Shown: positions 27,081 to 35,808, counted from the first letter of the stretch. The stretch: DNA of 64,000 nucleotides from Pontibacter aydingkolensis (GCF_019443125.1 NZ_JAHYXK010000009.1:124001-188000); one strand, 5' to 3'. Numbers and translations: made by a program. The notes: generated by a model not told the origin, from the letters alone.

Positions 27081-28124
27081 CTATATTTTGTCCCAGCTTA
27101 GCGGTGTGCCTGCCTTAATATCTTTAGAGGCAGCTTTGCCAAGCAATTCTTCGTAGTGTTTCGGCGCCAGCCCCAGACCCGGACGGATCACGCGGATGTT
27201 CTCTTTGGTGAATGCCTCGCCGGCGGCAATATCTTTGGCCGCATACACAGAGCGTTTGAACAGGCGGCTTTTCTCTTCTGCCCGCTGTACGCCGTACTGC
27301 ACATGCCCCAAGGCCTGCCACGCCCGCTCAGACTCCACCACCAAAGCATGCAGCTCTTGCGGTTCCAAAGAAAAAGCTGAATCTACACCGCCATCTGCTC
27401 TAAGTAGTGTAAAGTGTTTCTCGATAACGGTTGCGCCCAAAGCCACAGCAGCCACAGCAGCACCAACGCCCATGGTATGGTCTGAGAGGCCTACCTGCAC
27501 ACCAAACAGCTCGCGCATGTGCGGTATGGTAGCCAGGTTGGTGTTTTCTGGGGTAGAAGGATAGGTGCTGGTGCATTTTAAAAGTATAAACTGCTCGCAG
27601 CCAGCCTCTCGTAGCACGCGCACGGCCTCGTCCAGCTCGGTGAGCGTGGCAGCTCCCGTGCTCATAATTACAGGCTTGCCCGTAGCGGCTACCTTGCGCA
27701 GCAGCGGGTGGTCTGTATTCTCAAAGGAAGCGATCTTGTAAACCGGTGCGCCCAGTTCCTCCAGAAAATCCACAGCAGACTCATCGAAAGGAGAGGAGAA
27801 GGCAATCAGGCCATGCTCTTTGGCTCTCTCGAAAATCGGCTGGTGCCACTCCCATGGCGTGTAGGCCTCTTTGTAGAGATCATACAACTCTCGGCCTTTC
27901 CATAGCGAGTTTTCGTCCTCTATGGTGAAGGCACCGGGCAAGGTCATGGTGTCGGCGGTGTAAGTTTGCAGCTTAATGGCGTCGGCGCCGGCGTCGGCGG
28001 CGGCATCTACAATAGCCAGGGCACGCTCCAAAGAGTGGTTGTGGTTGCCCGACATCTCCGCAATAATAAAAGGCTTGTGACCCGGGCCAACCAATCGTCC
28101 CGCAATATTTATATCCTGAATCAT
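27081..28124 (-). CDS. pseI: Pseudaminic acid synthase
   Basis: 347 residues from ATG at 28124 (a TTG two codons earlier overlaps the upstream stop). NeuB-type TIM barrel: IIAEMSGNHNHSLERALAIV, IKLQTYTADTMTLPG, YKIASFENTDHPLLRKVA, GLSDHTMGVGAAVAAVALGA and IEKHFTLLRADGGVDSAFS, then a C-terminal SAF (antifreeze-like) domain from about residue 290. PseI condenses 2,4-diacetamido-2,4,6-trideoxy-L-altrose with phosphoenolpyruvate. The residues differ from those of legionaminic acid synthase and the neighbours are pseB, pseC and pseG, so the Pse assignment is strong. Confidence 0.94.
   Translation of the reverse strand: MIQDINIAGRLVGPGHKPFIIAEMSGNHNHSLERALAIVDAAADAGADAIKLQTYTADTMTLPGAFTIEDENSLWKGRELYDLYKEAYTPWEWHQPIFERAKEHGLIAFSSPFDESAVDFLEELGAPVYKIASFENTDHPLLRKVAATGKPVIMSTGAATLTELDEAVRVLREAGCEQFILLKCTSTYPSTPENTNLATIPHMRELFGVQVGLSDHTMGVGAAVAAVALGATVIEKHFTLLRADGGVDSAFSLEPQELHALVVESERAWQALGHVQYGVQRAEEKSRLFKRSVYAAKDIAAGEAFTKENIRVIRPGLGLAPKHYEELLGKAASKDIKAGTPLSWDKI
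27708..27905. other. Antisense open frame inside pseI, not a gene
   Basis: A plus-strand frame of 65 codons lies wholly within pseI; its codon pattern follows the opposite-strand gene and no promoter or start signal supports it. Listed only so that the overlap is not mistaken for a gene. Confidence 0.3.
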
Positions 28125-28126
28125 GT

Positions 28127-29614
28127 TCAAATCTGGTTTATACTTTCCGGGCGCAGCTCAAAGCGATGTGCTTGCGGGTATTTCGAATCCGGAGTTCCGT
28201 AGCTGAAGCCAGCTTTCTCAAAAGCCCTTATCGAGGCAATATTCTCTTTCTGTACCAGTCCCTCAATGAGATTAAGTTTTGGCTGGTGCTGCAGGAGTTT
28301 AGCAACGCCTTTCTTCAGGATCATGTGCCCCAGGCCTTTGCCCCTGAAATCAGAGCCGATCAGGTAACTGATGATAGCTTTGCCATTTAATAGCTCAAAC
28401 CGGATATGGGCGGCCGGTACTCCGGAAACCTCCGCAATATAGAGCATAGACTGCTTATCTTCCAGTTTTGTGTGCAGCCATCGCGTATGGCTCTCTAAAA
28501 GTATAGGATTAGGGTTGAAGGAGTTTTTACGCACCTCCGGGTCATTAGCCCAATCGAAGAGCAGCATCAGGTCGTCGGTTGTGGCTTCTCGCATCGATAT
28601 GCCTGTTGCCAATGCCATGTTATGGAACACCTGCCTTAGCCTTTCATCTGACTTTCCGTCAAAATACTGGCGCTGCGTTGCTACCACCTGCTCAAATGCA
28701 GTAGCCAGGTCAGTATTTATACTTTGCTGCACCTGCTCATACTTTTGTGCAATGCCGTTCTGGATCAGGAAAGTATATAGCCCTTCCTGGTTATCCGCTG
28801 TCTGAAGCACGAACAGCAAGCCGCTCACGGAGGCATACTCATAAGCTACACCGCTGGCAGAGGTAATGGCTATGGCACAGCCCTGCATTAACGCACGCAT
28901 ATCTTCCGCGGTGAGGTTCTGGTGCAAGTTATACTTTGGGTTGTGGTGCAGCCACGTTTTTAGTTCCTGTAGGTGCTGGTAGGCACTGCCAACAATTATC
29001 TCTACCTGATCTATACTTTGAATGCTCTCCAGGTCTTTGGCAATCTGTAAAGTATAGTTATGTGGGTCGGCTCCGCCCAGGTTAAGGAACAGGCGCACAT
29101 CACCGGCTGGTAAAATCCTCTCTGATCTGGCAGCCTCTAAAAATGGTGTTCTGAGCAAGGCAAACTTCGGACCCAGCAGAAATTTGGTATAAGGTGCGGT
29201 TTTATACTTTGTCGCATCTACACCACCGGCCTGGTTAAGTATGGCATCGGCTACAAAAGTATAACTATGGATATCGTCGATGCAGAAAAGCTGGCAGCCT
29301 TTGCGTTTTATACTTTGCTGATAAGTTGTGTTAAAATTGTAACCGTCCAGCACCACCAGCACATCTTCAGCAATATAGGCGTCAAGTTCATGGATAAACC
29401 TTTCCTCGTCGTGGTTACAGGCCGGAAGTATAATCACGCCCTCACAGGTTTTCTTTATCTGTTCCTGCAGCTCGTGACTAGGGGCCTGTATGGCAAATAT
29501 GCATTCGAAATCGTGGCTCAGCATTTGGGCCAGGGCAAGTGACCGGACCACATGGCCTAAGCCGATCTGGCTGTTTCCGTCGGCACGGAAAATGATGCGG
29601 GTTCTGGGATTCAC
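28127..29614 (-). CDS. pseG: PseG-PseH fusion: UDP-sugar hydrolase plus N-acetyltransferase
   Basis: 495 residues. Residues 1-330 are PseG (GT-B-like nucleotide hydrolase): FRADGNSQIGLGHVVRSLAL, LDGYNFNTTYQQSIK, LNLGGADPHNYT, ITSASGVAYEYASVSGLLF. From about 338, SMREATTDDLMLLFDWANDPEVRKNSF starts a GNAT domain (quoted in part: MREATTDDLMLLFDW), with the acetyl-CoA loop FRGKGLGHMILKKG and a final helix IRAFEKAGF, which is PseH. PseH acetylates the 4-amino group made by PseC and PseG then removes UDP, two consecutive steps here on one polypeptide. The GTG start at 29614 overlaps the cytidylyltransferase stop as GTGA. Confidence 0.92.
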   Translation of the reverse strand: MNPRTRIIFRADGNSQIGLGHVVRSLALAQMLSHDFECIFAIQAPSHELQEQIKKTCEGVIILPACNHDEERFIHELDAYIAEDVLVVLDGYNFNTTYQQSIKRKGCQLFCIDDIHSYTFVADAILNQAGGVDATKYKTAPYTKFLLGPKFALLRTPFLEAARSERILPAGDVRLFLNLGGADPHNYTLQIAKDLESIQSIDQVEIIVGSAYQHLQELKTWLHHNPKYNLHQNLTAEDMRALMQGCAIAITSASGVAYEYASVSGLLFVLQTADNQEGLYTFLIQNGIAQKYEQVQQSINTDLATAFEQVVATQRQYFDGKSDERLRQVFHNMALATGISMREATTDDLMLLFDWANDPEVRKNSFNPNPILLESHTRWLHTKLEDKQSMLYIAEVSGVPAAHIRFELLNGKAIISYLIGSDFRGKGLGHMILKKGVAKLLQHQPKLNLIEGLVQKENIASIRAFEKAGFSYGTPDSKYPQAHRFELRPESINQI

Positions 29615-30432
29615 TTTAACACCTCCTGTAGTTTTTGCAGCACACGGGCGTAGCCGCCTTCTTGTAGTGCTTTGGCAGCAACTGCAAACTCTTCCTCCTC
29701 GGTTGCAAAGGCCTGCCGTTGCTGGTTTTGTGTATTAACGCTTACAAGCCAGCCATGTTCCTGCAACAGCTTTTCGATGTCAGCAAAACTAAAAAGCTTA
29801 TTCTGATGATAGAGCCTGTCGTAAAGCAGGTTTGCCAAAGCGTAATCAGAAGGATAATCAACAGTAAGGCGCAGTGAGCTTAGTGCCGAAGTATAGTTTA
29901 TACTTTGCCGTTTAAAACCCTGCTCTCTGCGAATGTATGGCGTTACGTGTTCGTGGTCTGCTTCTGCAGTTGCCTCTCTTGCTGCTCGTTCTAGTGCTGA
30001 AAAAGACAATACTTCTATGTTAGTGCCAAGCGGAAGGCCTTCGGTTATAGTATAATCCACACCTGCCGCCAAATGTTTAGCAACGGCTTCATCAATAGTG
30101 GCTGGCATGATGAACGGGTTATCGCCTGTCAGTCTTACCACTACGTTTAGTTTATATTTTTGAGCAGTAGTGTAAAATCTTTCCAGCACATCATTCTCTG
30201 AGCCTCTGAAGCAATCTGTCTGGTTATCCTGGCAGAAAGTATGGATGGCATCGTCGGCTGTTTTTTCTGTAGTGGCTATGATAATGGTGGCTAAACTTTG
30301 GGCAGCTTTTGCACGAGATATCACATGCTGCAGCAGGGTAGGGCCGCCACTAAACGGAAGAGGCAGCAGCGCCTTGTTCGGCAAACGCTCCGAGCCTAAC
30401 CGGGCTTGTATAATGGCGCCAACCTTTACCAT
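29611..30432 (-). CDS. pseF: SpsF-type cytidylyltransferase, probable CMP-pseudaminic acid synthetase
   Basis: 273 residues. AIIQARLGSERLPNKALLPL is the nucleotide-binding N-terminus of the SpsF/NeuA group; TGDNPFIMPATIDEAV holds the metal Asp, and LTVDYPSDYALANLL the second Asp region. By overall type it is the SpsF (COG1861) branch, not the shorter classical PseF/NeuA form. In this operon it is the only candidate for CMP activation of pseudaminic acid. It has about 25 extra residues at the C-terminus rich in Glu/Ala (EEEEFAVAAKALQEGG). Start ATG overlaps the SDR gene by 7 bp. Confidence 0.85.
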   Translation of the reverse strand: MVKVGAIIQARLGSERLPNKALLPLPFSGGPTLLQHVISRAKAAQSLATIIIATTEKTADDAIHTFCQDNQTDCFRGSENDVLERFYTTAQKYKLNVVVRLTGDNPFIMPATIDEAVAKHLAAGVDYTITEGLPLGTNIEVLSFSALERAAREATAEADHEHVTPYIRREQGFKRQSINYTSALSSLRLTVDYPSDYALANLLYDRLYHQNKLFSFADIEKLLQEHGWLVSVNTQNQQRQAFATEEEEFAVAAKALQEGGYARVLQKLQEVLK

Positions 30433-31214
30433 GCCGTCCAGCCTCCGTCTATCACCATATTCTGACCCGTCATAAAGGCAGACGCATCCGAGGCCAGGTA
30501 TACAAAGGCTCCTTTCAGATCCTCGGGTTTACCTATTCTGCCAAGCGGATTTTTTCTCTTTAACTGCTCTATAAAAACCTCGTTCTGCTGCACCGTCTGG
30601 CTCGGGAAAGGACCTGGCGTAACTGCGTTAACTCTGATATTGTTTTTACCCAGGTAGCAGGCAAAGTACTTGGTAAGTTGCAGTACGCCAGCTTTAGCAG
30701 CCCCATAATGCGGCGGGTTCAGGAACGCCGGACTTTCGTCGTAAATGCTGAAGTCAGGAGACACCATGCCGTACATAGACGATACATTGATGATGCTGCC
30801 GCCACTAGATTTAAAGTATGGTACTGCCTCCCGGATGCACCGGTACACGCTGTTCAGGTTTCCGTCGATACCAAAAGCCCATTCCTCGTCAGTTAATGCT
30901 TCCGGGTTTTGGCCTTTGGAGTAAAAGGCATTGTTTACCAGCACATCCAGTTTACCTTCTTTTTGCTCAACGGCTGCAAAGGCGTTTTTTATACTTTGAG
31001 TATCCGCTATGTCACACTCCTGAAACTGAATAGCCTCATCAGCCTGGTTCTGAAAAGCTTCTGTAAATTTCTCTTTGCTCCGGCCCAGCACGTATACTTT
31101 TGCCCCGGCCTCTGCCAAACCTTCCGAAATGGCAGTTCCCAAATGGCCGTAACCTCCGGTAACCAAAGCTATTTTACCCGTAAGGTTAAACAAGGTATTC
31201 ACGTTTGTGCTCAT
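30426..31214 (-). CDS. SDR oxidoreductase within the pse operon
   Basis: 262 residues. TGGYGHLGTAI cofactor motif, VLGRSKEK, VNNAFYSKGQNPE, NVSSMYGM, YGAAKAGVLQL active site (YxxxK), and FMTGQNMVIDGGW at the end, typical of classical SDRs. No step of the standard six-enzyme pseudaminic acid route needs this enzyme. It shares ATGA overlap with the aldo/keto reductase upstream and overlaps the cytidylyltransferase by 7 bp, so it is made together with the pathway. It may oxidise a carbon of the sugar or its nucleotide form, with the AKR reducing it back in a different configuration. Confidence 0.88.
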   Translation of the reverse strand: MSTNVNTLFNLTGKIALVTGGYGHLGTAISEGLAEAGAKVYVLGRSKEKFTEAFQNQADEAIQFQECDIADTQSIKNAFAAVEQKEGKLDVLVNNAFYSKGQNPEALTDEEWAFGIDGNLNSVYRCIREAVPYFKSSGGSIINVSSMYGMVSPDFSIYDESPAFLNPPHYGAAKAGVLQLTKYFACYLGKNNIRVNAVTPGPFPSQTVQQNEVFIEQLKRKNPLGRIGKPEDLKGAFVYLASDASAFMTGQNMVIDGGWTAW

Positions 31215-32092
31215 GCTTTTGCCCAGTTGTAGGGTAAAATAATGTTTTCGTCCTGCTCCTCAAAATCCTGGAGAGCAAGTATGAGTTCTTTAGGAAGTTG
31301 GGTAGATGCAAAGGTTATATTCTCTTTCAGGGTCTGCAAATTCTCCACACCTACCACAACATTTGTAATGTATTCATTCTGCAGCACAAAGCCCATCAGC
31401 ATACTGCCCAATGGCAATTTATCCTTTGTTGCCAATTGCTGTAAGGCTTTAACTTTTGGTGCTGCTTTTTGCAGATGTGCAGGAATAGCTTCCGGTTTCA
31501 TAAAGTATAAACCCTGCAGATAAATAGAGCGCACATGCGTTTCTATACCTTTTGCACGTAACTCCGGAAGTATACTTTCAAAGCGGCGATCGAACACGCT
31601 GTACGGAAACTGCAAGATATCTATAGGAGCAGCAGCTTTTAAAAGAGTTTCAGCCTCTGAGGGATGATAAAGCGATACACCTATTTTCGCTACTTTGCCC
31701 TCTGCTTTTAATTGTAAAAGTTCGTCTAAAACAGCAGGATTTGTCTCGTAAGTGCTGAAGCTGTGCAAAAGGTAACCATATACTTTTTCCTGCACCAGCC
31801 GCTGCAGCGACTCCTCAAAAGCCTGCTTTATACTTTTACCGGGTGTGTTAGGCGGATATTTGGTGATGATGCTGAAACCACTTTTTCCCTGCAAGGCCTT
31901 GCCTATAGTTGTCTCACTTTCGCCGTAGGCTGCAGCTGAATCCAGGGTAGTAATGCCAGCCTCAGCTGCCCTTAAAAGTATGGCCTCTACTTCAGTCTGC
32001 GTAATTTGACCACGCGTGTTGCTGATGCCATAGTCCAGACCGAATTGCGCGGTACCTAAAATGAGCTTATGTACGTTTTCTAGTTTGCTCAC
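31211..32092 (-). CDS. Aldo/keto reductase within the pse operon
   Basis: 293 residues, TIM-barrel AKR. LILGTAQFGLDYG start, ITTLDSAAAYGESETTIG (catalytic Asp-Tyr), YLLHSFSTYE for the His, KIGVSLYHPSEAETLL and VVVGVENLQTLKENI near the cofactor site; the Lys of the tetrad would lie in SGFSIITKYPP. All catalytic positions appear present. Start GTG overlaps the pseC stop by one base; stop overlaps the SDR start as ATGA. Like the SDR, it is not part of the known pathway, so it should modify the product or supply a variant precursor. Confidence 0.86.
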   Translation of the reverse strand: MSKLENVHKLILGTAQFGLDYGISNTRGQITQTEVEAILLRAAEAGITTLDSAAAYGESETTIGKALQGKSGFSIITKYPPNTPGKSIKQAFEESLQRLVQEKVYGYLLHSFSTYETNPAVLDELLQLKAEGKVAKIGVSLYHPSEAETLLKAAAPIDILQFPYSVFDRRFESILPELRAKGIETHVRSIYLQGLYFMKPEAIPAHLQKAAPKVKALQQLATKDKLPLGSMLMGFVLQNEYITNVVVGVENLQTLKENITFASTQLPKELILALQDFEEQDENIILPYNWAKA

Positions 32093-33297
32093 TAGCCTAC
32101 GAACTCTTTAACCTTCTCAATCACGAACTCCTGCTCTTCCTGCGTCAGGCTAGGGTACATGGGCAGGCTTAGACAGCCGGCGTAATAGCTCTCAGCCTTT
32201 GGATAGTCGCCCTTTTTGTAGCCCAGATTGCGGTAGTAAGGCATGGTGTGCGCCGGAATGTAATGCACCTGCGCAAAGATGTTGTGCTGGCGCAGGTAGT
32301 CGTACAGTCCTTTGCGGTCCTCTACTTTTATTACATACAAATGGTAAGCATGGCCGGTTTCTCCTTCTGAATCATATGCCTCAGGGGTGGTTCCTAAAAT
32401 CTCTATGCCTGCATGACTTTCGAATGCCTTGTCATATACTTTGGCGATACCTCTACGGCGGGCAAGGCCGGCCTCGGCGCGCTGCAGCTGCGAAATGCCC
32501 AGTGCACAGAGCATGTCAGGAATGCGGTAGTTGTAGCCCAGTTCCTGCATCTCCATGTACCAGCCACCATGGTTCTCGTCCATCAGGTTCGGGTCGCGGG
32601 TAATGCCGTGGGTACGGAGTTTCAGTAGTTCCTGGTACAGTTTCTCGTCGTTGGTAGTTACCATACCGCCCTCACCGGTGGCAATGTGCTTTACCGGATG
32701 GAACGAGAAAATAGCCAGGTCGGCATACTTCCCGTTGCCGCAAAGTTGTTTCTCGCCTTTGCTGTCAATATAGTATCCGCCGGGTGCGTGGCAGGCATCC
32801 TCAATAATCCAAAGGCCATACTCGTTGGCCAGCTGGCGGTACTCCTCCAGATTTACCGGGTTGCCGGCAAAGTCCACGGGAATGATGCCGGCGTAATAGC
32901 CTTGTGGTTTATTCTCCAGCAACTGACGCACCTTGTTTATATCGAGCAGGGCAGTGGCCGGATCGATATCGGCAAACGCTACGGTGCCTCCGCAGTAGCG
33001 CACACAGTTGGCAGAGGCCACAAAAGTAATGGGAGTGGTGATGACTCTTGACTCCTTGTTTACACCTAGTGCCATGGTGCATAGGTGCAGTGCCGCTGTG
33101 CCGTTAGAACAGGCCACTGCATACTTTGCGCCAACATAACTGGCAAAGGCCTGCTCAAACTCCAGTACCTTCGGCCCCTGCGTCAGAAAATCCGACTGCA
33201 AAGTTTCCACTACCGCTGCTATGTCATCGTCGGTGATGTGCTGGCGGCCATAGGGGATAGGGCGGTGCGACTGATCTAAATGCTTAGCTTCTGACAC
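32092..33297 (-). CDS. pseC: UDP-4-keto-sugar aminotransferase PseC
   Basis: 401 residues, DegT-family PLP enzyme. PLP Lys203 in SFHPVKHIATGEGGM, a PseC-type motif; Asp in WIIEDACHAPGGYY; CSNGTAALHLCTMALG; ITFVASANCVRYCGG. It aminates C4 of UDP-2-acetamido-2,6-dideoxy-L-arabino-hexos-4-ulose from PseB. GTG start at 33297. Separated from pseB by 156 bp that hold a dispersed repeat, and tightly linked to the downstream AKR gene by a one-base overlap. Confidence 0.95.
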   Translation of the reverse strand: MSEAKHLDQSHRPIPYGRQHITDDDIAAVVETLQSDFLTQGPKVLEFEQAFASYVGAKYAVACSNGTAALHLCTMALGVNKESRVITTPITFVASANCVRYCGGTVAFADIDPATALLDINKVRQLLENKPQGYYAGIIPVDFAGNPVNLEEYRQLANEYGLWIIEDACHAPGGYYIDSKGEKQLCGNGKYADLAIFSFHPVKHIATGEGGMVTTNDEKLYQELLKLRTHGITRDPNLMDENHGGWYMEMQELGYNYRIPDMLCALGISQLQRAEAGLARRRGIAKVYDKAFESHAGIEILGTTPEAYDSEGETGHAYHLYVIKVEDRKGLYDYLRQHNIFAQVHYIPAHTMPYYRNLGYKKGDYPKAESYYAGCLSLPMYPSLTQEEQEFVIEKVKEFVG

Positions 33298-33325
33298 AGG
33301 CGTAATATTAGTTAAGAGTTAAAAT

Positions 33326-33455
33326 TTATCAATTCTGAATGAGTGGGTGATTGAGTGAATTATTCTGGAGTTTTAATCCAGTTTATCCTTTACAATCCTG
33401 AAAATCCTGATTCAGACAAGTAAACATTATCCACTCATTCACTCATTCAAAATTC
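33326..33455. repeat. Dispersed repeat, copy 1, between pseC and pseB
   Basis: Positions 33326-33419 start TTATCAATTCTGAATGAGTG and end CCTGATTCAGACAA. This 94-bp segment is repeated in inverted orientation with about 90% identity by eye at 34559-34656, on the other side of pseB. Beyond it, CCACTCATTCACTCATTC (33431-33448) forms a hairpin partner to its own left part, like the other GAATGAGTG elements. Confidence 0.8.
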
Positions 33456-34473
33456 ACACATTAAAATTTGGGTCAACGTGCTGGCGAATCTGCTCTCTCA
33501 GTTCGTTTACGGTTAGCCACTCGGTGTTGGTGCCGGAGTTATACTTAAAGCCCAGCTCGGTCATTTTGCCGTTGTGTGCTTTTAAAAACTCGTCGGTGCT
33601 CCAGATCGGTGTAGATGGAAGTATAACGTAATACTTATCCAGTTCTACGGTATTCAGAGAATCGGTTTCGGTGATCATTTCTTCGTGCAGCTTCTCTCCA
33701 GGACGAATACCCACGATTTCCTGCTCACAGTTCGGGCCGATAGCCTCGGCTACATCGGTAATGCGGTAAGACGGTATCTTTGGTACGAAGATCTCACCAC
33801 CCCAGTGTTTGTCCAGCGCATGAAACACCATCTCCACGCCTTCTTCCAAAGAGATGTTAAAGCGGGTCATGTCGGGGTGCGTGATAGGTAAAATGCCATC
33901 GGAACGTTTTTTCAAGAAGAACGGCACCACAGAACCCCTCGAGCCAATCACGTTTCCGTAGCGGACCACCGAAAAACGAATGTCGCGTTTGCCGCGCATG
34001 TTGTTTGCTGCCACAAACAGCTTATCAGAGCAAAGTTTGGTAGCACCGTACAGGTTTATCGGGGCAGCGGCCTTGTCTGTAGACAGCGCCACCACGTCCT
34101 TCACGCCACAGTCAAGAGCAGCGTTAATCACGTTTTCAGCACCTAGCACATTTGTTTTGATGCACTCCATGGGGTTATACTCGGCAGCAGGCACCTGCTT
34201 TAATGCGGCAGCGTGTATAATAATGTCGATACCTTCGCAGGCACGCTTAAAACGCTCTCCATCGCGCACATCGCCAATAAAATACCGGATAGAGTTATAC
34301 TTGCTGTGCGGGAAGGTCTGCGACATTTCAAACTGCTTCAACTCGTCGCGCGAGTAGATCACCAGTCGCTTCACGTTCGGGAATCGCGCGTATACCATCT
34401 CTACGAACTTCTTTCCGAACGAGCCTGTACCGCCTGTTACTAAAATAGCCTTGTTGTTAAGGTCTAATGCCAT
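33454..34473 (-). CDS. pseB: UDP-N-acetylglucosamine 4,6-dehydratase (inverting) PseB
   Basis: 339 residues, extended SDR. TGGTGSFGKKFVEMV glycine motif, SRDELKQFEM, FIGDVRDGERFKRA, HAAALKQVPAAEYNPMECIK, LSTDKAAAPINLYGATKL (the catalytic Ser/Asp-Lys and YGATK), and GSRGSVVPFF. The DKA/NLYGATK set is diagnostic for the C5-inverting dehydratases PseB/FlaA1. First step of the pseudaminic acid route. Its 3' end touches one copy of an inverted repeat and its start lies 86 bases from the second copy. Confidence 0.96.
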   Translation of the reverse strand: MALDLNNKAILVTGGTGSFGKKFVEMVYARFPNVKRLVIYSRDELKQFEMSQTFPHSKYNSIRYFIGDVRDGERFKRACEGIDIIIHAAALKQVPAAEYNPMECIKTNVLGAENVINAALDCGVKDVVALSTDKAAAPINLYGATKLCSDKLFVAANNMRGKRDIRFSVVRYGNVIGSRGSVVPFFLKKRSDGILPITHPDMTRFNISLEEGVEMVFHALDKHWGGEIFVPKIPSYRITDVAEAIGPNCEQEIVGIRPGEKLHEEMITETDSLNTVELDKYYVILPSTPIWSTDEFLKAHNGKMTELGFKYNSGTNTEWLTVNELREQIRQHVDPNFNV

Positions 34474-34558
34474 TCTCTCAATTTATGCTTTATACCACAG
34501 GTGTGCTTTCGTCACCCATTTTGCTGCAAGTTAAATATTATATTGTTTAATTGTTGGA

Positions 34559-34656
34559 TTGTCTGAATCAGGATTTTCAGGATTATAAAGGATAAACTGG
34601 ATTTAAATCTCAGAATAATTCACGCAATCACTCAGCCACTCATTCAGAATTGATAA
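34559..34656. repeat. Dispersed repeat, copy 2 (inverted), upstream of pseB
   Basis: Starts TTGTCTGAATCAGGATTTTC and ends CATTCAGAATTGATAA. Read on the other strand it matches 33326-33419 in order: GAATGAGTG block, CAGTTTATCCTTTA, CCTGAAAATCCTGATTCAGACAA. With copy 1 it brackets pseB as an inverted pair about 1.14 kb apart. Confidence 0.8.
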
Positions 34657-34713
34657 TGATCTCTAACTTTTTAACTTTATTTCCTATCTTTCCGGCTATA
34701 CTTCCGACTAAAG

Positions 34714-35808
34714 ATGCTAAAGAAACTGCTGTTTAAGCTGCTGCATGGGGCTGGTTATTACTTCCGTTATACTTCGGTGCTGCACCACACGGGCAAGCAG
34801 GTAATGGCCCCAAGTATAGTTTTGCAGTTTGATGAAGAGGAAACAGTTTTTTTGGAGCAGTCGGCGGAGAGCTTTAATTATAGCATAGATTACAGCCTGG
34901 GCTACCGTACTAAAGCACAGTACCTGGTGCACCTGCGCGACGTGGAGTTTTTAGGTAATTCCGGTGCCGTGGTGCTAGAGGATAAGCTGGTGGTGGAGTC
35001 GGTGTTTGATGTGAGCCGTCTGGCTAAATCACCGGCTTTTAAAACGCCAGCTTTGCTGCTGCCAAAGTATAAACATGGGCTTTATACGTCGGTGCTGCAC
35101 CTGCCTTGGGCAGAGAACAACAATTACCACTGGTTTTTTGATTGCCTGCCTCGGTTATACTTTCTGCTGAATACAGTGCAGGAGTCCATTAAGATTATCA
35201 TGCGGCCAGACCTGCCAGCTTACCAACTGCAAACGCTACAGTTTATACTTTCTGGTTACCCTCAGGCGGAGGTGGTGTTTATAGGCAAGCATGACAAATG
35301 GCAAGTGCAGGAATTTATACTCCCGTCTTTTATATCTAACCCGCAGAGTGGTTACCTGCCACAACCTGTTGGCCAATGGTTACGAGAGAAGATCTGGCGA
35401 GGCTATAACGTACAAATCGGAGTACCCAAAAAGCGAATCTATATTAGCAGGGCTAAAGCCAAAACACGCCGCGTATTAAACGAGCAGGAACTGTTGCCTG
35501 TACTTGGCAAGTATGGCTTTGAGGTGGTTCGTCCCGAAGAGTTGAGCTATCAACAGCAAGTGCAGCTGTTTTTTGACGCTGAGCTTGTAGTTGCCCCTCA
35601 TGGTGCTGGCCTTACCAATTTGCTTTTTTCGGAGCGCTGTAAGGTGCTGGAGTTGCATCCGGCTAACCTGATCAAAACGCATTACTTCCTGCTCTGCAAA
35701 GGTCTTGGCTTTGAGTATGACGCTGTTATTGGAACAGTAGGAGATAGGCTGGAGAATTATACTGTAGATGTGCGGGAGGTTGAGGCGTGGTTGGAAAAAG
35801 ACAGTTAA
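34714..35808 (+). CDS. Glycosyltransferase family 61-type protein
   Basis: 364 residues. The key GT61 region is present: NNNYHWFFDCLPRLYFLL, YISRAKAKTRRVLNEQEL, and the donor-site motif VVAPHGAGLTNLLFSERCKVLEL (quoted in part: APHGAGLTNLLF). It lacks an obvious membrane anchor apart from a weak N-terminal amphipathic segment. It would add a pentose or hexosamine to the surface glycan; the donor is unknown. It diverges from pseB, with the inverted repeat between. Confidence 0.82.
   Translation: MLKKLLFKLLHGAGYYFRYTSVLHHTGKQVMAPSIVLQFDEEETVFLEQSAESFNYSIDYSLGYRTKAQYLVHLRDVEFLGNSGAVVLEDKLVVESVFDVSRLAKSPAFKTPALLLPKYKHGLYTSVLHLPWAENNNYHWFFDCLPRLYFLLNTVQESIKIIMRPDLPAYQLQTLQFILSGYPQAEVVFIGKHDKWQVQEFILPSFISNPQSGYLPQPVGQWLREKIWRGYNVQIGVPKKRIYISRAKAKTRRVLNEQELLPVLGKYGFEVVRPEELSYQQQVQLFFDAELVVAPHGAGLTNLLFSERCKVLELHPANLIKTHYFLLCKGLGFEYDAVIGTVGDRLENYTVDVREVEAWLEKDS

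Noticed and set aside
33301..33460. CRISPR array in the tandem GAATGAGTG sequence
   Set aside because: Units are too short, self-complementary and without regular spacers; no cas genes nearby.
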